A stretch of DNA of 64,000 nucleotides, taken from Caenorhabditis remanei. Its lineage: Eukaryota > Nematoda > Chromadorea > Rhabditida > Rhabditidae. This document shows positions 41,652 to 53,396 of this stretch, piece by piece. Where the stretch lies: NCBI RefSeq assembly GCF_010183535.1, contig NC_071331.1, forward strand, positions 7,316,001-7,380,000. Direction: 5' to 3'. The translations under genes and the position numbers were made by a program. The notes beneath the pieces were generated by a model, which did no database searches, was not told the DNA's origin, and was given only the letters and a program-made list of their open reading frames with translations. Each line of letters opens with the position of its first letter. Position 1 is the stretch's first letter.

Positions 41652-43120
41652 ATGGAGTTCGGTCTCTACCAGGCCATCCACACATTCCTCTCAGTCTTCG
41701 GTGTTGGTATCAATATCTTCTTGTTGTACCTGGCGTTGACAAAATCACCGAAAATCATGCGTCCCTGTTCTGCACTGATCACCAACAAGTCGTTGACGGA
41801 TATCATGTCATCATTGGCTAATTTGTTTGTCATGCAGAGGTAAGAGTTGAGAAATTTGTGACGTTTTGAAATCACTCGAATCAATGAATTTGAACCGTTA
41901 TCAATTTCAGAAGGAAGTGAAACATTTCAAAAGTAAAAACTGTTTCAGCAGCTCCAAATACTCTACCAACTTTTCAAAAATTAATGAAACCTATTCCATG
42001 TTTCTATTCTATGTAAATTTTTCCAGAATCATCACCGACGGCTCCTCTATAATAATCATTCCCACTGGTCCCTGCACTTCCATCGGCCCAACCGCCTGCT
42101 ATGCCGGTCACATGTTCATGGGAAGCTTTTTGGAGCACAACCTCATATGGCTCATTGCTTGTTATCTATTCCGTTACTACATCCTCTATGTCCGTGATCC
42201 ATCAATCAAAAGTATTATTTTTGCGGCGTTAGTGGTTTATACGCCAAGTTTTATTCATATGGCGGTTTGGATTAAACTATTCGATTCGGAGAATAAGGAC
42301 ATGATGATGAATTCTACTGGTTCTGGCAATTCATCTTCTTCTGAAATGATTCTGACGGGCTCTGCAGTCTACTGGAGCTCTCTTGTAGTCTATGTTCAAC
42401 TTGTAATCACTGCTATTCTTGTGGTCATTGCTTATACATGGATCCGGAATGTGTTGATCAACTTCATTTTGAGTATGGGAGCAACACTTTCAAAAGATGT
42501 CAAGATTATCAATAAGCAGTTGGTCAAGGTGAGTTTTGAGCTTGTTGGACTCTAGGGGAAGAAACAAAATTAGAAAAAACGAGTTATTCTAAAACTAAGG
42601 TTTTGAATTGAAACAGTAGATCCCGTTTCCCAACCTCTATAATTTTTTTTACAATTTTTTTAAACTAATGACAGGATCTTTAGATCCTCACTTTCCATGT
42701 GTGCATTCCCATCTGGATCTTCTATAGCAAATCTGAAAACTTTGTAATTCTAAAACTCAAATATTGAAACAGTAGATACCGTTTCATAACCCCCATAGTT
42801 TTGTCAAAAATGTTTTTCAATTAATAAACCGATATCTTTTCAAGATTCTCACGTTCCAAGTGTGCATTCCCATCTGGATCTTCCTCGGAGTCTTCTTCTT
42901 CCTTGCCATGTACACCCAGAATGCTCAACCAGACATTCTACAGTACTCCATCACTATTTCCTTCATGTTGGCACCTGTCATCTCTCCATTTGCCTACATC
43001 TTCTTTGTCCCTCACTACTGGAATTTCTGTATCGGAAAGAAATATGTGACACCGAGTACCACTTCTATCTGTGGAAGCTCGTCGAATTGTGGAAGTGTTG
43101 AGAAGAAGTCGATGGCTTGA
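41652..43120 (+). CDS. Serpentine chemoreceptor, srd-type 7TM GPCR, 321 aa
   Basis: Three exons: 41652-41839, 42027-42528, 42845-43120 (322 codons). Hydrophobic helices are visible at about 5-28 (FLSVFGVGINIFLLYLAL), 45-60, 95-115, 133-155, 190-212, 244-265 and 275-295. Motifs of the nematode Str/Srd group: SPKIMRPCSALITNKSLTDI after helix 1, IPTGPCTSIGPTACYAGHMF in loop 1/helix 3, YLFRYYILYVRDP after helix 3. Such receptors act in chemosensory neurons at ciliary membranes (family knowledge). The acceptor of exon 3 is TTTTCAAG, slightly unusual. Intron 2 contains a decayed extra copy of the exon-3 start at 42678-42726. This is the only copy of four in the window without an obvious lesion. Confidence 0.8.
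42609..42616 (-). promoter_or_regulatory. Candidate 21U-RNA core motif CTGTTTCA
   Basis: In receptor intron 2; candidate first base opposite A42569, 40 nt away. The paralogous site is 48005-48012. Confidence 0.4.
42765..42772 (-). promoter_or_regulatory. Candidate 21U-RNA core motif CTGTTTCA
   Basis: In receptor intron 2; candidate first base opposite A42726, 39 nt away. Confidence 0.4.
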
Positions 43121-44625
43121 GAGCTAATTTTTTTTTGAATAAATCAATACTTTAGTGCTGAAAAGTGGACATGAAATTGAAAACCTTTGAATAATATTCG
43201 CATTAATGACGTTCCCACTGTATCCTTCTGCTTCAAAATTACTACATGTGAAATTGGAAACTGTAAAATTTATAGTAATGATCTTGCCATTGCTCATACA
43301 TAGATATGGGAATAACATGAATAGGAAAGCGATTCAGATGTATAAAACGTAAGGATAGGTTATTGTTGTAAGAAATACAACGCGAGCAACTAATAAAACC
43401 GATCAATCAATTGAAAAGTTTTTGAAACATCAATTTAGTTGTTTAGAAGAATTCGTGTTTCTCTCATCAGTGATAATTGCATTTAATTTACATCTAATGA
43501 TTTCTTTTTTATATATTTATTTTGTGCTGAAAAGTGGAGTTAATGACCTTCCCACTGTATCCTTCTGCTTCGAAATTACTACATGTGAAACTGGAAACTG
43601 TAAAATTTCTAGTAATGCTCTTGCCATTGCTCATGTATAGAAATGGAAATAACATACATGAATATGAAAAGATTCAGATGTATTGAAACAAACACTTGTA
43701 CAATTATTGTTGTCCAAAATACGAAATTAAAATGAAACATCTGTAACAGTGATTTTAGGAACATTTTGTCCTATTAATGATGGAACAACTTGACGAGCAA
43801 CTAATAAAACCCACCAATCAGTAGAAAAGTTTTTGAAACAGTAATTTAGTCGTTCTCGAAGAATTAGATACCCTGGCATTAGCCACATTTTAATATTTTG
43901 TGAAAGAGTAAATCGTGCTGAAAAAAGTTCATTTCTTCAGGTTGCAAATAACCTTCATCTGTGTATTGCTGATCTCAGTCGATTGTGTAATCGCAACATA
44001 TGGGAGACCTGAGACAGTAAAAATTAGCAAGTATGTTTACGTAATGTTAAAGTAATCATAAAAGAAATGAAGAACATCAACTCGAAACTCAAATGATGAT
44101 AAAAAGGAACACTTGAAACATGAAAACTGAAATAGTGATTGATAGATGATGTGAAATCTTTTAAGACTGCGGTCCACCGAAATGCCCATGAAAAGTGTCT
44201 ATATTTCTCTGAGTCTCTTAATTTCGCACGCAATATTCTTTGATTTCGGTAGTGCGCGGTTGTAAGAAGCGTGCCAAGCTAATAGCCAATAGCTCTCATT
44301 TCGCTAACCTGTTTGGAATTGAACCATTAAGAAATGTATTTACCAAAAAGATAAATTACCTACTTTGTATCTGAAATTAGAAAAATTATGGCTCGGAAGT
44401 TGACACCAAGGTTTTCACGGTTTTCGATATGATTTAGGTTTAGATTGAATTTAAATATATGTTCGTCTATTATCTCAAAGTAATTTGGATATTTTATTTA
44501 TTTCAAGAATATTATATGATGTCATTTTTGTTTCTTCCGTTTAAAAACTAAATCAATAAATGTCCATTTTAATATTCTATGGTTTAACAGATTCCCATTA
44601 CAACAAAAAAGTAAAAACATTTTGT
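43121..44625. repeat. Receptor 3' flank with internal duplication
   Basis: 43190-43320 recurs at 43540-43690 (GACGTTCCCACTGTATCCTT versus GACCTTCCCACTGTATCCTT; TGTGAAA.TGGAAACTGTAAA) and again at 53460-53640 behind a receptor pseudogene. A diverged TTAGC/GCGCGGTTGTAAGAAG MITE lies at 44150-44285. No gene is seen. Confidence 0.55.
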
Positions 44626-44628
44626 CGT

Positions 44629-44662
44629 GGTGAGACCCATTTGATCTACCTACCCGCCAAAA
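44629..44662 (+). promoter_or_regulatory. Shared CUT-family promoter motif (gene at 44797)
   Basis: GTGGTGAGACCCATTTGATC followed by TACCTACCCGCC, about 150 bp upstream of the start. The same block precedes each CUT-like gene in the window. Confidence 0.5.
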
Positions 44663-44796
44663 CTGTTCATCTCATCATTTTGATATCCTGGCCATTTCTT
44701 CCATTTTCCATTGATTTTGTTTGCAATTTTTGTGCTTTGTCGGCTAATTTTCACTTGTTCACGACATTTCAGTAGTTTTCAGAAGAGATTCATAAA

Positions 44797-46482
44797 ATGA
44801 ATCCTCCACCCGTCGAAAATCAACCGGAAAAATTGGAAGACAACAAACCGAATCCGCCTCAAAATCCAATAAATCAACCTCCTGTTCCCCAACAATCTGC
44901 ACCGAGATATCCTCAATCAACTTCTAATGAGCAGGTTCCGACATTGAGTTCCCAACAAGGAGGGGACATCGATTTATCCAGATTGCAACGTGAGTTCACA
45001 AAGTTAGTTTCTGCATTGTGAAATTTAAATTCAGAAGACAACCGTCCAAGTGATGATGACGGAGCTAAGGAACAAGCATTAAAGGAGTGGTGGGAGACCT
45101 GTGCGAATCCGGAAAATTTCGCAACTCCACAATTGAGTGCTGAAGGGCAAATAGTACAGTCGAATGTGCAACGTAAGTTCTCAACGGCTTCTAATTGAAA
45201 TCCCAATTTTTTTTTTAGAAAACTTGGCGCCGCCTGGCTATCAGTATCATCTAAGTGCTCCGATTTCGATTCATAGTGGTGTTGCTGGACCAATGAGATC
45301 TCCGGCAGGAGGTGGGATGGGCCATCTTCCGGGACGTGAGTTTGCAGTAAACCACGATGTCAGGTATAACAATAAAGTGTCAATTTTCAGAAAGATCACC
45401 AAGTCCATACTCCAGACCAAGTCATCAGTCAAGAGGCGAACCAACAACTGAAGGAATGCATATGATGCCTCAAAATGCGTCAAATCATTCATCTCAATTG
45501 CTAGCGACTATTGGACAACGAGCCAACACGACTACTATGGAAATCCTGTTGGTTCTCATCGAGCCGATCTCCAGCAAACTCTTTCGTTACCTCAACTCTA
45601 CATGAATTCCTGCAACACCGATATTTCCAGCTGGGGATTCCGTTCGCAGCCTATGTATTGGGACTCTCCGGGAATGGGTGATCAATTTAAAGGGGATACA
45701 CACCGTAAGTTCTGAAACTTCAAACAAAAAACATTCACACAATAAAGAACTTCCAGATGATCCAATGATACAAACCAGTCGTTTGAACGATCCACAGAAT
45801 TCAGAAATTCTTGGATTTCGGGTATGCAATTGGCATGAAAAAAAGATGGATATTTACCCAATTATTTTCTCAGAACCAGCCGATATACCCTCCACTCCCT
45901 AAATTTGACTCGACGACTCAGCGCCAGATGTCATCGAATTCTGAAGAGCAGATCTCCGGATTACCAGTCAAAGACTATCTGAATGCAACCTACCCTAGAC
46001 CGTCATCATCCTATGCCAAGAACCGCCCGATACGCATTGCGCGAAATGAAAGACTAATGCAAGAGCGTTCCGAAGAATGTGACCGTTTTATCGAGAAGTT
46101 GGATAAACCTCTTCCAATGGGAGTAACTAAAAATACAGTAAAACTTCCTGAACTATATCAGAAATGGGCGGATATACCAAAGCATGCTTATAGGAAACTC
46201 AATCTTCGTGATACCATTGGTGTAAACAACGGAGATTTGGTAGTAGCAGTTCTCAAGGAAGCCGTTAATAAGGATGAAGAGATGGACGCTGTGTGCAGAC
46301 GATTGGTCAACTTTTTGAAGGATGATGAGAGAGACAAAATGTTGGAATATTCGGTACAGATGAAACAGAAATGGTACGAAAAACTATTGAGTTTTAATTG
46401 AAAATTGTTTCAACATTTCAGGGTAAAAATTAAGAAAACGATTGGCAGCAGTAGTAGGAAAGGATCGGAATCATCGAAATAA
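44797..46482 (+). pseudogene. CUT-family gene, homeodomain-less, frameshifted copy
   Basis: Exons correspond one to one with the intact copy at 61294-62976: 44797-44989, 45035-45172, 45219-45335, 45391-45704, 45757-45821, 45874-46373, 46422-46482. Exon 4 is 314 nt here against 315 there: a G is missing at CAT(G)GCATCT (near 45487), so the frame ends at 45605 after about 220 codons. A truncated protein could still be made. The Pro/Gln-rich front (MNPPPVENQPEK) and the C-terminal CUT-like unit (FIEKLDKPLP...LRDTIGVNNGDL...RRLVNFLK...KQKW) are otherwise preserved. Exons 6-7 are essentially identical to the intact copy although exons 1-4 differ at many sites, suggesting gene conversion. Confidence 0.7.
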
Positions 46483-47022
46483 CTAAATTTTTTGTTTATT
46501 GTGTAATTTATTTGCTGGTTGCTATATTTTTCGGATATTGATATTGTTTTATTTTGTTAATTAGTTTGTAAATAATTGACTTTATCAATTCTATGAATTT
46601 CGTTTAATTTAATTATTTTCATGTACTGTCTAACTGAAAGTAGCTTCGGATATTCTAGATATTTCAAGGAAGTTTTTTTGCCCGGCTTCAAGATGTTAGC
46701 CAATTTTTTTCAACTTCTCACCGAAAATGTGAACATTTTTGATGATTTTTCAGAATTTTTTCGAATTCTGAACCATAGTCGAAAATGCGACTTTTTCGCT
46801 AAAAAATTTCAGAAGTTTCAGAAATTTTTGTACAGCAGCCCATCGAGAAGATTCTTTTTTTATCTGATTAAAAAACACAGTTATTCTCTGACAATCCCAA
46901 TTTCCGGTCATACGTTTTGGCTAGAGAATGCATACTACACATCTTTCAATCATCGATCATTTTTTCATCTCGACTTTCTTCTCACAAATTCTCTGAAACC
47001 GGAATCATTCAGACACTCAATC

Positions 47023-48354
47023 ATGGAGTTCGGTCTCTACCAGTCCATCCACACATCTCTCTCGGTCTTCGGTGTTGGAATCAATATCTTCTTGTTGTAT
47101 CTGGCGTTGACAAAGTCACCGAAAATCATGCGTCCATGTTCTGCACTTATCACCAACAAGTCGTTGACAGATATCATGTCATCTCTGGCTAATTTGTTTG
47201 TCATGCAGAGGTAAGCGTTGAGAAATTTGCAACGGAAACGATTGATGAATCAATAAATTAACCCGCTTTCAATTTTAGAAGGAAGTGTAACATTTTTACT
47301 TATTTCTTTGAAGATCAGAAAAACATCAAATATTGACTGTTTCAACACCTCCAAATACTCCACCAACTTTTCAAAAATTTGATTCCATTTTGTTTTTCGT
47401 AACATTTTCCAGAATCATCACCGACGGCTCCTCTGTCACGATCATCCCACTGGTCCCTGCACTTCCATCGGCCCAACCGCTTGTTATGCCGGTCACATGT
47501 TCATGGGAAGCTTTTTGGAGCACAACCTTATCTGGCTCATTGCTTGTTATCTATTCCGTTACTACATCCTTTATGTCCGTGACCCATCAATCAAAAGTAT
47601 CATTTTTGCGGCGTTAGTGGTTTACACCCCAAGTTTTATTCATATGGCGGTTTGGATTAAGCTATTCGATTCGGGGCCCAAAGACACGATGATGAATTCT
47701 ACTGGATCTGACAACTCATCACTATCAAAGTCTTCTGAAATGATACTGACTGGCTCTGCAGTCTACTGGAGTTCCCTTGTAGTTTTTGCCCAACTTGTAA
47801 TCACTGCTATTCTTGTTGTGATTGCTTATACATGGATCCGGAATGTGTTGATTAACTTTATTTTGAGTATGGGAGCAACACTTTCAAAAGATGTCAAGAT
47901 TATCAATAAGCAGTTGGTCAAGGTGAGTTTGGAGCTTGTTGGACTCTAGGGGAAGAAACAAAATTAGAAAAAAAACGAGTTATTCTAAAGCTAAGGTTTT
48001 GAATTGAAACAGTAGATCCCGTTTCCTAACTTCTATAAATTTTTAACAATTTTTTAAAACTAAAGATATCATCTTTAGATCCTCACGTTCCAAGTGTGCA
48101 TTCCCATCTGGATCTTCCTCGGAGTCTTCTTCTTCCTTGCCATGTACACCCAGAATGCTCAACCAGACATTCTACAGTACTCCATCACTATTTCCTTCAT
48201 GTTGGCACCTGTCATCTCCCCATTTGCCTACATATTCTTTGTCCCTCACTACTGGAATTTCTGTATCGGAAAGAAATATGTGACACCGAGTACCACTTCT
48301 ATCTGTGGAAGCTCTTCGAATTGTGGAAGTGTTGAGAAGAAATCGATGACATGA
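47023..48354 (+). pseudogene. srd-type receptor copy with 1-bp deletion
   Basis: Exons 47023-47210, 47413-47922 and 48079-48354 match the intact receptor at 41652-43120, but exon 2 reads ATCATCCCACTGG where the intact copy has ATCATTCCCACTGG. The one-base loss near 47448 shifts the frame. The copy at 52486 carries the same deletion, so it probably predates the duplication of these two. The extracellular segment has three additional codons (NSSLSKSSEM). Downstream 42601-like sequence includes a minus-strand 21U core at 48005. Confidence 0.75.
47337..47344 (+). promoter_or_regulatory. Candidate 21U-RNA core motif CTGTTTCA
   Basis: In receptor intron 1; TGAT puts the candidate first base at T47383, 39 nt away. 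Paralogous cores are at 41941 and 52797. Confidence 0.45.
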
Positions 48355-49168
48355 GAGCTAATTTTATTTGAATAAAACAATACTTTGTATATTTATTTTG
48401 TTCTGAAAAGTGGACATGAAGTGGACATTTTTTGTTGTTATTTCTATTTGGCCGTATACGCGGGTTGAAACATTTTTAGAGCTTCAGAATAATTATTAAA
48501 TTAACATTACCATCGTATAAGTGCACGTGACTCGCGACATATGGGATACTTGGAACAGTGTAATTTGTGAGTATCAGTTCAAGTGATGTCAAGCTATAAT
48601 AGTTATGAATGAGATCAAAACAATACAAAAGGAATACTTGAAACATGGAAAGCGGGATGAGTGATTGATGTGAGATATCATGAAAGTATTCAAAAACTAA
48701 TAAAGTAAAATATTTTCAATTCCTCTAAACCAACTCCAATCGTAATTCTGCTTATTATATCCGAAGATGAAATGACATATGTCTTTATGGATATCAAGAT
48801 ACCTTGTGTTACTGTTTTATTCAGTTGGAAGATTTTTTCTCTGGCTTGACCTACCCACTTCTTTTTTTAATTATCGAAGAAGTCGTGGTGAGACCAATTT
48901 GATCTACCTACCCGCCAAAACCATTTCTTTCCATTTCATGAAATTTTCATGAATTTTTTTCAAAATTAAAAAAAAGCTTGCCTCTTTTTTTGAAACGAAA
49001 ATTTTTTTCGGTCGGTGCGAGACCCGTTTGATCTACCCGCCCGCTTTTTTCACCCGTTTTTCTGTTTTCACTAGTTCGTAGCCTCATTTTTCATTTTTTT
49101 TTTGTCGTTTCTCTTCAGTTTTTCCATTTTTTCGAAAAAAAATTAACTGGAGCTGATTTTCAGAAGAG
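48355..49168. promoter_or_regulatory. Spacer and promoter region of the four-unit CUT gene
   Basis: It contains two copies of the shared CUT-family promoter motif: GTGGTGAGACCAATTTGATC with TACCTACCCGCC (48887-48918) and GTGCGAGACCCGTTTGATCT with ACCCGCCCGC (49014-49043). A remnant TTGACCTACCCACTTC lies at 48848. No other gene is seen. Confidence 0.45.
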
Positions 49169-51060
49169 ATGTCTGACAGCAATCCTCCAGCGGAACCAAA
49201 CAGAAATAGAAAACGGAAGAGCGATTCGTCTTCAGATACACCGTCTTCATCTTCTCGTCCTCCACAACCTGTACCGATTTCAAGACGTTCTTCAACCCAA
49301 TCAACATCGTCCATCACTGTTGAAAACGTCATTAGAACGTTGAGTAAACCCCTTGAAGGAAGAAATCTCAATGTGAACAATATTGCTGAAAAAGTTCTGA
49401 AATTCACAGTTGAATATGGCGAAAAAGTTGCTGCTTCGATTGGGAAAACTTGGTCAACGGTTCGAACGGAAATGGAGTATCGCATTCATCCATTCACTCA
49501 TGCGAATCGACGCAACGAAATGAGCGAGAAAGAACAAATTCCGTACCTGCGATTGTCAAATTGGTTCGAGTACTATGAGGAAAGTAAAGATAAAGAAGCG
49601 GTTCTAGATTTGCACAAGAAACTGTATGAAAGATGGTAAAGCCTAATCTGTAGATGTTCTTACGACAATTTTTGAAATTTCAGGGAAGTATTGGCGCTGT
49701 TAGACAGTAATCCTCCGACGGAACCAAACAGGAATAGAAAACGGAAGAGCGATTCTTCAAATACACCGTCTTCATCTTCTCGTCCTCCACAACCTGTACC
49801 GATCTCAAGCGGTTCTTCCACCCAATCATCATCATCCATCACTGTTGAAGACATCATTAGAACGTTGAGTAAACCCCTTGAAGGAAGAAATCTCAATGCG
49901 AACAATATTGCTGATAAAGTTCTGAAATTCCCAGATGAATATGGCGAAAAAGTTGCTGCATCGATTGAGAAAAATTGGTCAAATGTTCGAAGGGAAATGA
50001 ATCGTTGCATTCATTCTGGGGGTCAATACGAGAAAATGCCGATGAGAAAACAAATGGTGTACTTGCGATTGTTCAATTGGTTCGAAAATTATGAGGAAAG
50101 TCAAGTGAAAGAAGCGGTTCTTGATTTGCACAAGGAATTGGAGAAGAGATGGTACACTCTATTCTATGGATTTTCTTAATAAAAATTATGAAATTTCAGG
50201 AGAAAAATGGATAAAGAATTAGAAGAAAGCAAAAAAAGTAAAGAGGAAATTGAAGTCACAAAAAGGAAAAAGGCTGTTGATCGCATCATCAAAAAATTGA
50301 GTACTCGCCTTGAAGGAAGAGATCTCAATGAGGATAAGATTGCTGAACAAGTAAAGGAATTCACAGAGGAATATGGCTTAAAAGTTGCTGCATCAATTGG
50401 GCAAAATTGGGACATAGTTCGAGAGGAAATGAATTCTCGCTTACCGGTTCGAATCAAAGATATGGATGAGGAAAAACAAAGGATGTACATGCGAATGTTC
50501 AATTGGTTGGATTACTATGAGGATAGTGATGTGAAAGAAGAAGTTTTAAACTTGCATCTGGAACTGAAAGAGAGATGGTAAATTTATTGATTTTCTAATT
50601 TAAGAAATTGTGAAATTTCAGGTTAGACATAAAACACAAATGGGAGTGGATAGAGAATCTCACAGTTGATGATATTCTCGAAGAACTGAGGAAACCTCTT
50701 GGAGATAGAACACTCGATGTTAAAGATGTCATTTTACGAGCCAATGAATTCATTGAAAGATATAAAAGACATGACAATCCAACAACACAAATTGCTGTTA
50801 TGTTTGGTGAAAGTTGGGCAACTTTTACACGAAAAAGAAATATATATCTCGTGGAGCAAACATACGAGGAAATGAGTTTAGACCTCCAAGAATTTTACCT
50901 GCAATTGTTCAATTGGTTGGAATTCTATAAGGAAGATTGGCAGAGAGCAGGGGTTATAAACTGTATGGATCTTCATAAAATTCAAACCACCTGTGGAGAG
51001 AATGGTACTGTTTTTTTTAATTTTCTCACGAAAAGTTTTGAATTTTCAGTTCCGAAGTAG
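49169..51060 (+). CDS. Serial CUT-like domain protein with four units, 568 aa
   Basis: Five exons: 49169-49635, 49684-50151, 50200-50577, 50622-51004, 51050-51060 (569 codons). Each of exons 1-4 encodes one unit: I..LSKPLEGR.LN.N.IAEKV..F..EYG.KVAASIG..W..VR.EM...(Y/M)LRLFNWF.YYE.S..KE.VL.LH..L.ERW. The pattern matches a divergent CUT domain (DT..I..V...G......LG.S....VS..L....W.....E.Y.RM..WL). Exons 1 and 2 also repeat the basic Ser/Pro-rich lead-in (PNRNRKRKSDSS). Internal introns split the Trp codon TG/G, so exons are phase-symmetric and can duplicate freely. Unit 4 is most diverged and the last 20 codons are out of register with the related gene at 58438. There is no homeodomain. The ATG follows TTTTCAGAAGAG, a likely trans-splice acceptor. 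Presumed nuclear DNA-binding. Confidence 0.75.
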
Positions 51061-51434
51061 AAGGAGAAGGGCGAGGGAAGGAGTTAAAGGATGATCTCCT
51101 ACATTCTTTATAATTTTCGCGCTTTACGATTTGATTAAGTTTAATGTGAATTTTAATATATTTTCGTTTATTGTCTAACTCAAAGTAATTATGATATTTT
51201 ATTTATTTCAATAATATTACATGATATCTTTTTTGTTTTTTCAATAAATGATCATTCACAAGAAGGGGATGTTTGAAATTGATTGAGCACAAACGGAGAT
51301 GAAAAAAGTCTATGTAAAAAGAGGTCCTATAAAAGAATATTGACTTTCCGCCATTAATTAGCTTCTGTATCCAAGGGAAATCATTTTTACACTTTTTCTG
51401 AAACCTAAACTTATATTACAGAAAACAAAACACA
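51061..51434. other. 3' flank of the CUT gene and relict receptor promoter
   Basis: 51100-51250 is a block shared with 44430-44570, 60040-60180 and 60940-61070 (TAAAACTC/CAAAGTAAT..GATATTTTATTTATTTCAA). 51270-51430 matches the receptor promoter at 41330-41480. Confidence 0.5.
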
Positions 51435-52340
51435 CTCAGGTATTTTTGGGCCACTTTGCCCACGAAATGGGCCATGTGGCCCACCAAATGGGCAGTATGG
51501 CCCGCCCTACGCGGGCCATCATGCCCATATTCTGGGCCACATGGCCCATTTCGTGGGCAAAGTGCCGAAATTCGGTTCAACGCGCAGCATTCAGCTCCCT
51601 TTTCTCTTTCCCATTAATCACAATAATTAACAAGATTACACATTTTTGTACTTTTCTACTATTTATTTGTCAAATTCAAACACAAAAGAATTATTTCAAT
51701 AATTATGGAAAGTAATAGGATAAGCTGAAATTGGTCAAACTAGAAGATGGAACATAGGGATACAGGAAAAGGAAATAATTTTTCGTGAAAACTACAAATA
51801 TACAAATTACAACAAAAAATTCAGAGTAAATGCAAAAAATTAAAGATAGAAGAAAATGAGCAGCTGGAGGGCGTAGTTGGTGATGATTCTTGTGTTGTTG
51901 AAATCATTTTTTGTTCAGCTGAAATTTCACCAAAAGTAAACAAAAACAAATAAAAAATACTGTCTTACCTGTTAAGTCGAGTTTAGATTTGTTTCATTTT
52001 CTGTGCGAAATAAGTAGAATTATATAAAAGGACGATAAAATTGAAAAAGAAACGATATAAATAAGAAAAATCGTGGCGAAAAATCAGAGTGCGCAGTAGA
52101 GCGCGATTTCTCAACTTGTGCCCACTCCGTGCCCATGCTGCGCCCATCCATCCTCACCAAGCGCCCAACCTGTGCCCACATCCACCAAGTATTTCCTAAC
52201 TCTCAACCTGTGGCCCAACCTGCGCCCAACCTGTGCCCACTGGGCCATGTGGCCCTTTTTGCGGGCACTGTGCCCTATTCACGGGCCACATGGCCCAATT
52301 GAAAGTTTCGTTGCCCAACCCTTGCCCAAAAATACCTGAG
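51435..52340. mobile_element. 906-bp element with CTCAGGTATTTTTGGGC ends
   Basis: CTCAGGTATTTTTGGGC at the left is inverted at the right end (GCCCAAAAATACCTGAG). The subterminal arms are rich in TGGGCCATGTGGCCC and GTGGGCAAAGTG (51452-51570) and GCCCAACCTGTGCCCA (52115-52325), with an AT-rich noncoding centre. It interrupts the upstream region of a receptor pseudogene. A CA dinucleotide on both sides may be the target duplication. Confidence 0.7.
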
Positions 52341-52485
52341 CAATTATTCTCTGAAAATCTTAATTTCCGGTCACGGCTAGAAAGTACATAACAAACAATT
52401 TGTTTCAATCATATAACATGAATTCATTCTCACCTCTATACTATTTCAATCTCTGAAACAGGAATCACAATTCCAGAGTACAACG

Positions 52486-53396
52486 ATGGAGTTCGGCCTC
52501 TACCAGGCCATCCACACATTCCTCTCAGTCTTCGGTGTTGGAATCAATATCTTTCTGTTGTACCTGGCGCTGACAAAGTCACCGAAAATCATGCGTCCAT
52601 GTTCTGCACTTATCACCAACAAGTCGTTGACAGATATCATGTCATCACTGGCTAATTTATTTGTCATGCAGAGGTAAGTGTTGAGAAATTTGTGACGTTT
52701 CGAAGTCTCTTCCATCAATGTATTCAAACCGATATCAATTTCAGAATCAAGTGAAACATTTTTACTTATTGGTGAAAAAATTTCAAAAATGATTGACTGT
52801 TTCATTGCCTCCAAATACTCTACCAAGTTTTCCAAAGTTTAATTTCATCTTTTAGAATTTAAAAAAAAACAGCACGTCTGTCACGATCATCCCACTGGTC
52901 CCTGCACTTCCATCGGCCCAACTGTTTGCTATGCCGGTCACATGTTCCTAGGAAGCTTCTTGGAGCACAACCTCATCTGGCTCATTGCTTGTTATCTATT
53001 CCGTTACTACATCCTTTACGTCCGTGATTTATCAATCAAAAGTATCATTTTTGCGGCTTTAGTAAATACCGTTTCATAATCCCTACAATTAAAAATTCAT
53101 TTTCAAAAAACTAATGTTTAGATCTTATGAAATTCCTCACGTTCCAAGTGTGCATTCCCATTTGGATCTTCCTCGGAGTCTTCTTCTTCCTTGCCATGTA
53201 CACCCAGAATGCTCAACCAGACATTCTACAGTACTCCATCACTATTTCCTTCATGTTGGCACCTGTCATCTCTCCATTTGCCTACATCTTCTTTGTCCCT
53301 CACTACTGGAATCTCTGTATCGGAAAGAAATATGTGATACCGAGTACCACTTCTATCTGGAAGCTCGTCGAATTGTGGAAGTGTTGAGAAGAAATC
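52486..53396 (+). pseudogene. srd-type receptor copy with internal deletion
   Basis: Exon 1 (52486-52673) is intact. The exon 2 acceptor and first codons are replaced by an A-run (52860-52871). The same one-base deletion as in 47023-48354 is present (ATCATCCCACTGG), and after ATTTTTGCGGCTTTAGT the sequence jumps into intron 2 (53063), losing the region for helices 4-5. Exon 3 starts late (near 53139) and lacks about 10 bp near 53358. Confidence 0.85.
52797..52804 (+). promoter_or_regulatory. Candidate 21U-RNA core motif CTGTTTCA
   Basis: TAAT puts the candidate first base at T52843, 39 nt past the core; it lies in relict receptor intron 1. Confidence 0.45.

Noticed and set aside
44913..45293. 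Minus-strand 126-codon frame
   Set aside because: It is the reverse strand of the CUT-family exons 1-3 and their introns; the plus strand has consistent exons in two copies.
49084..49485. Minus-strand frames of 133, 116, 142 and 103 codons repeated along the CUT genes
   Set aside because: All are shadows of the repeated Ser/Pro-rich and CUT-like exons on the plus strand; they recur only because the exon recurs.
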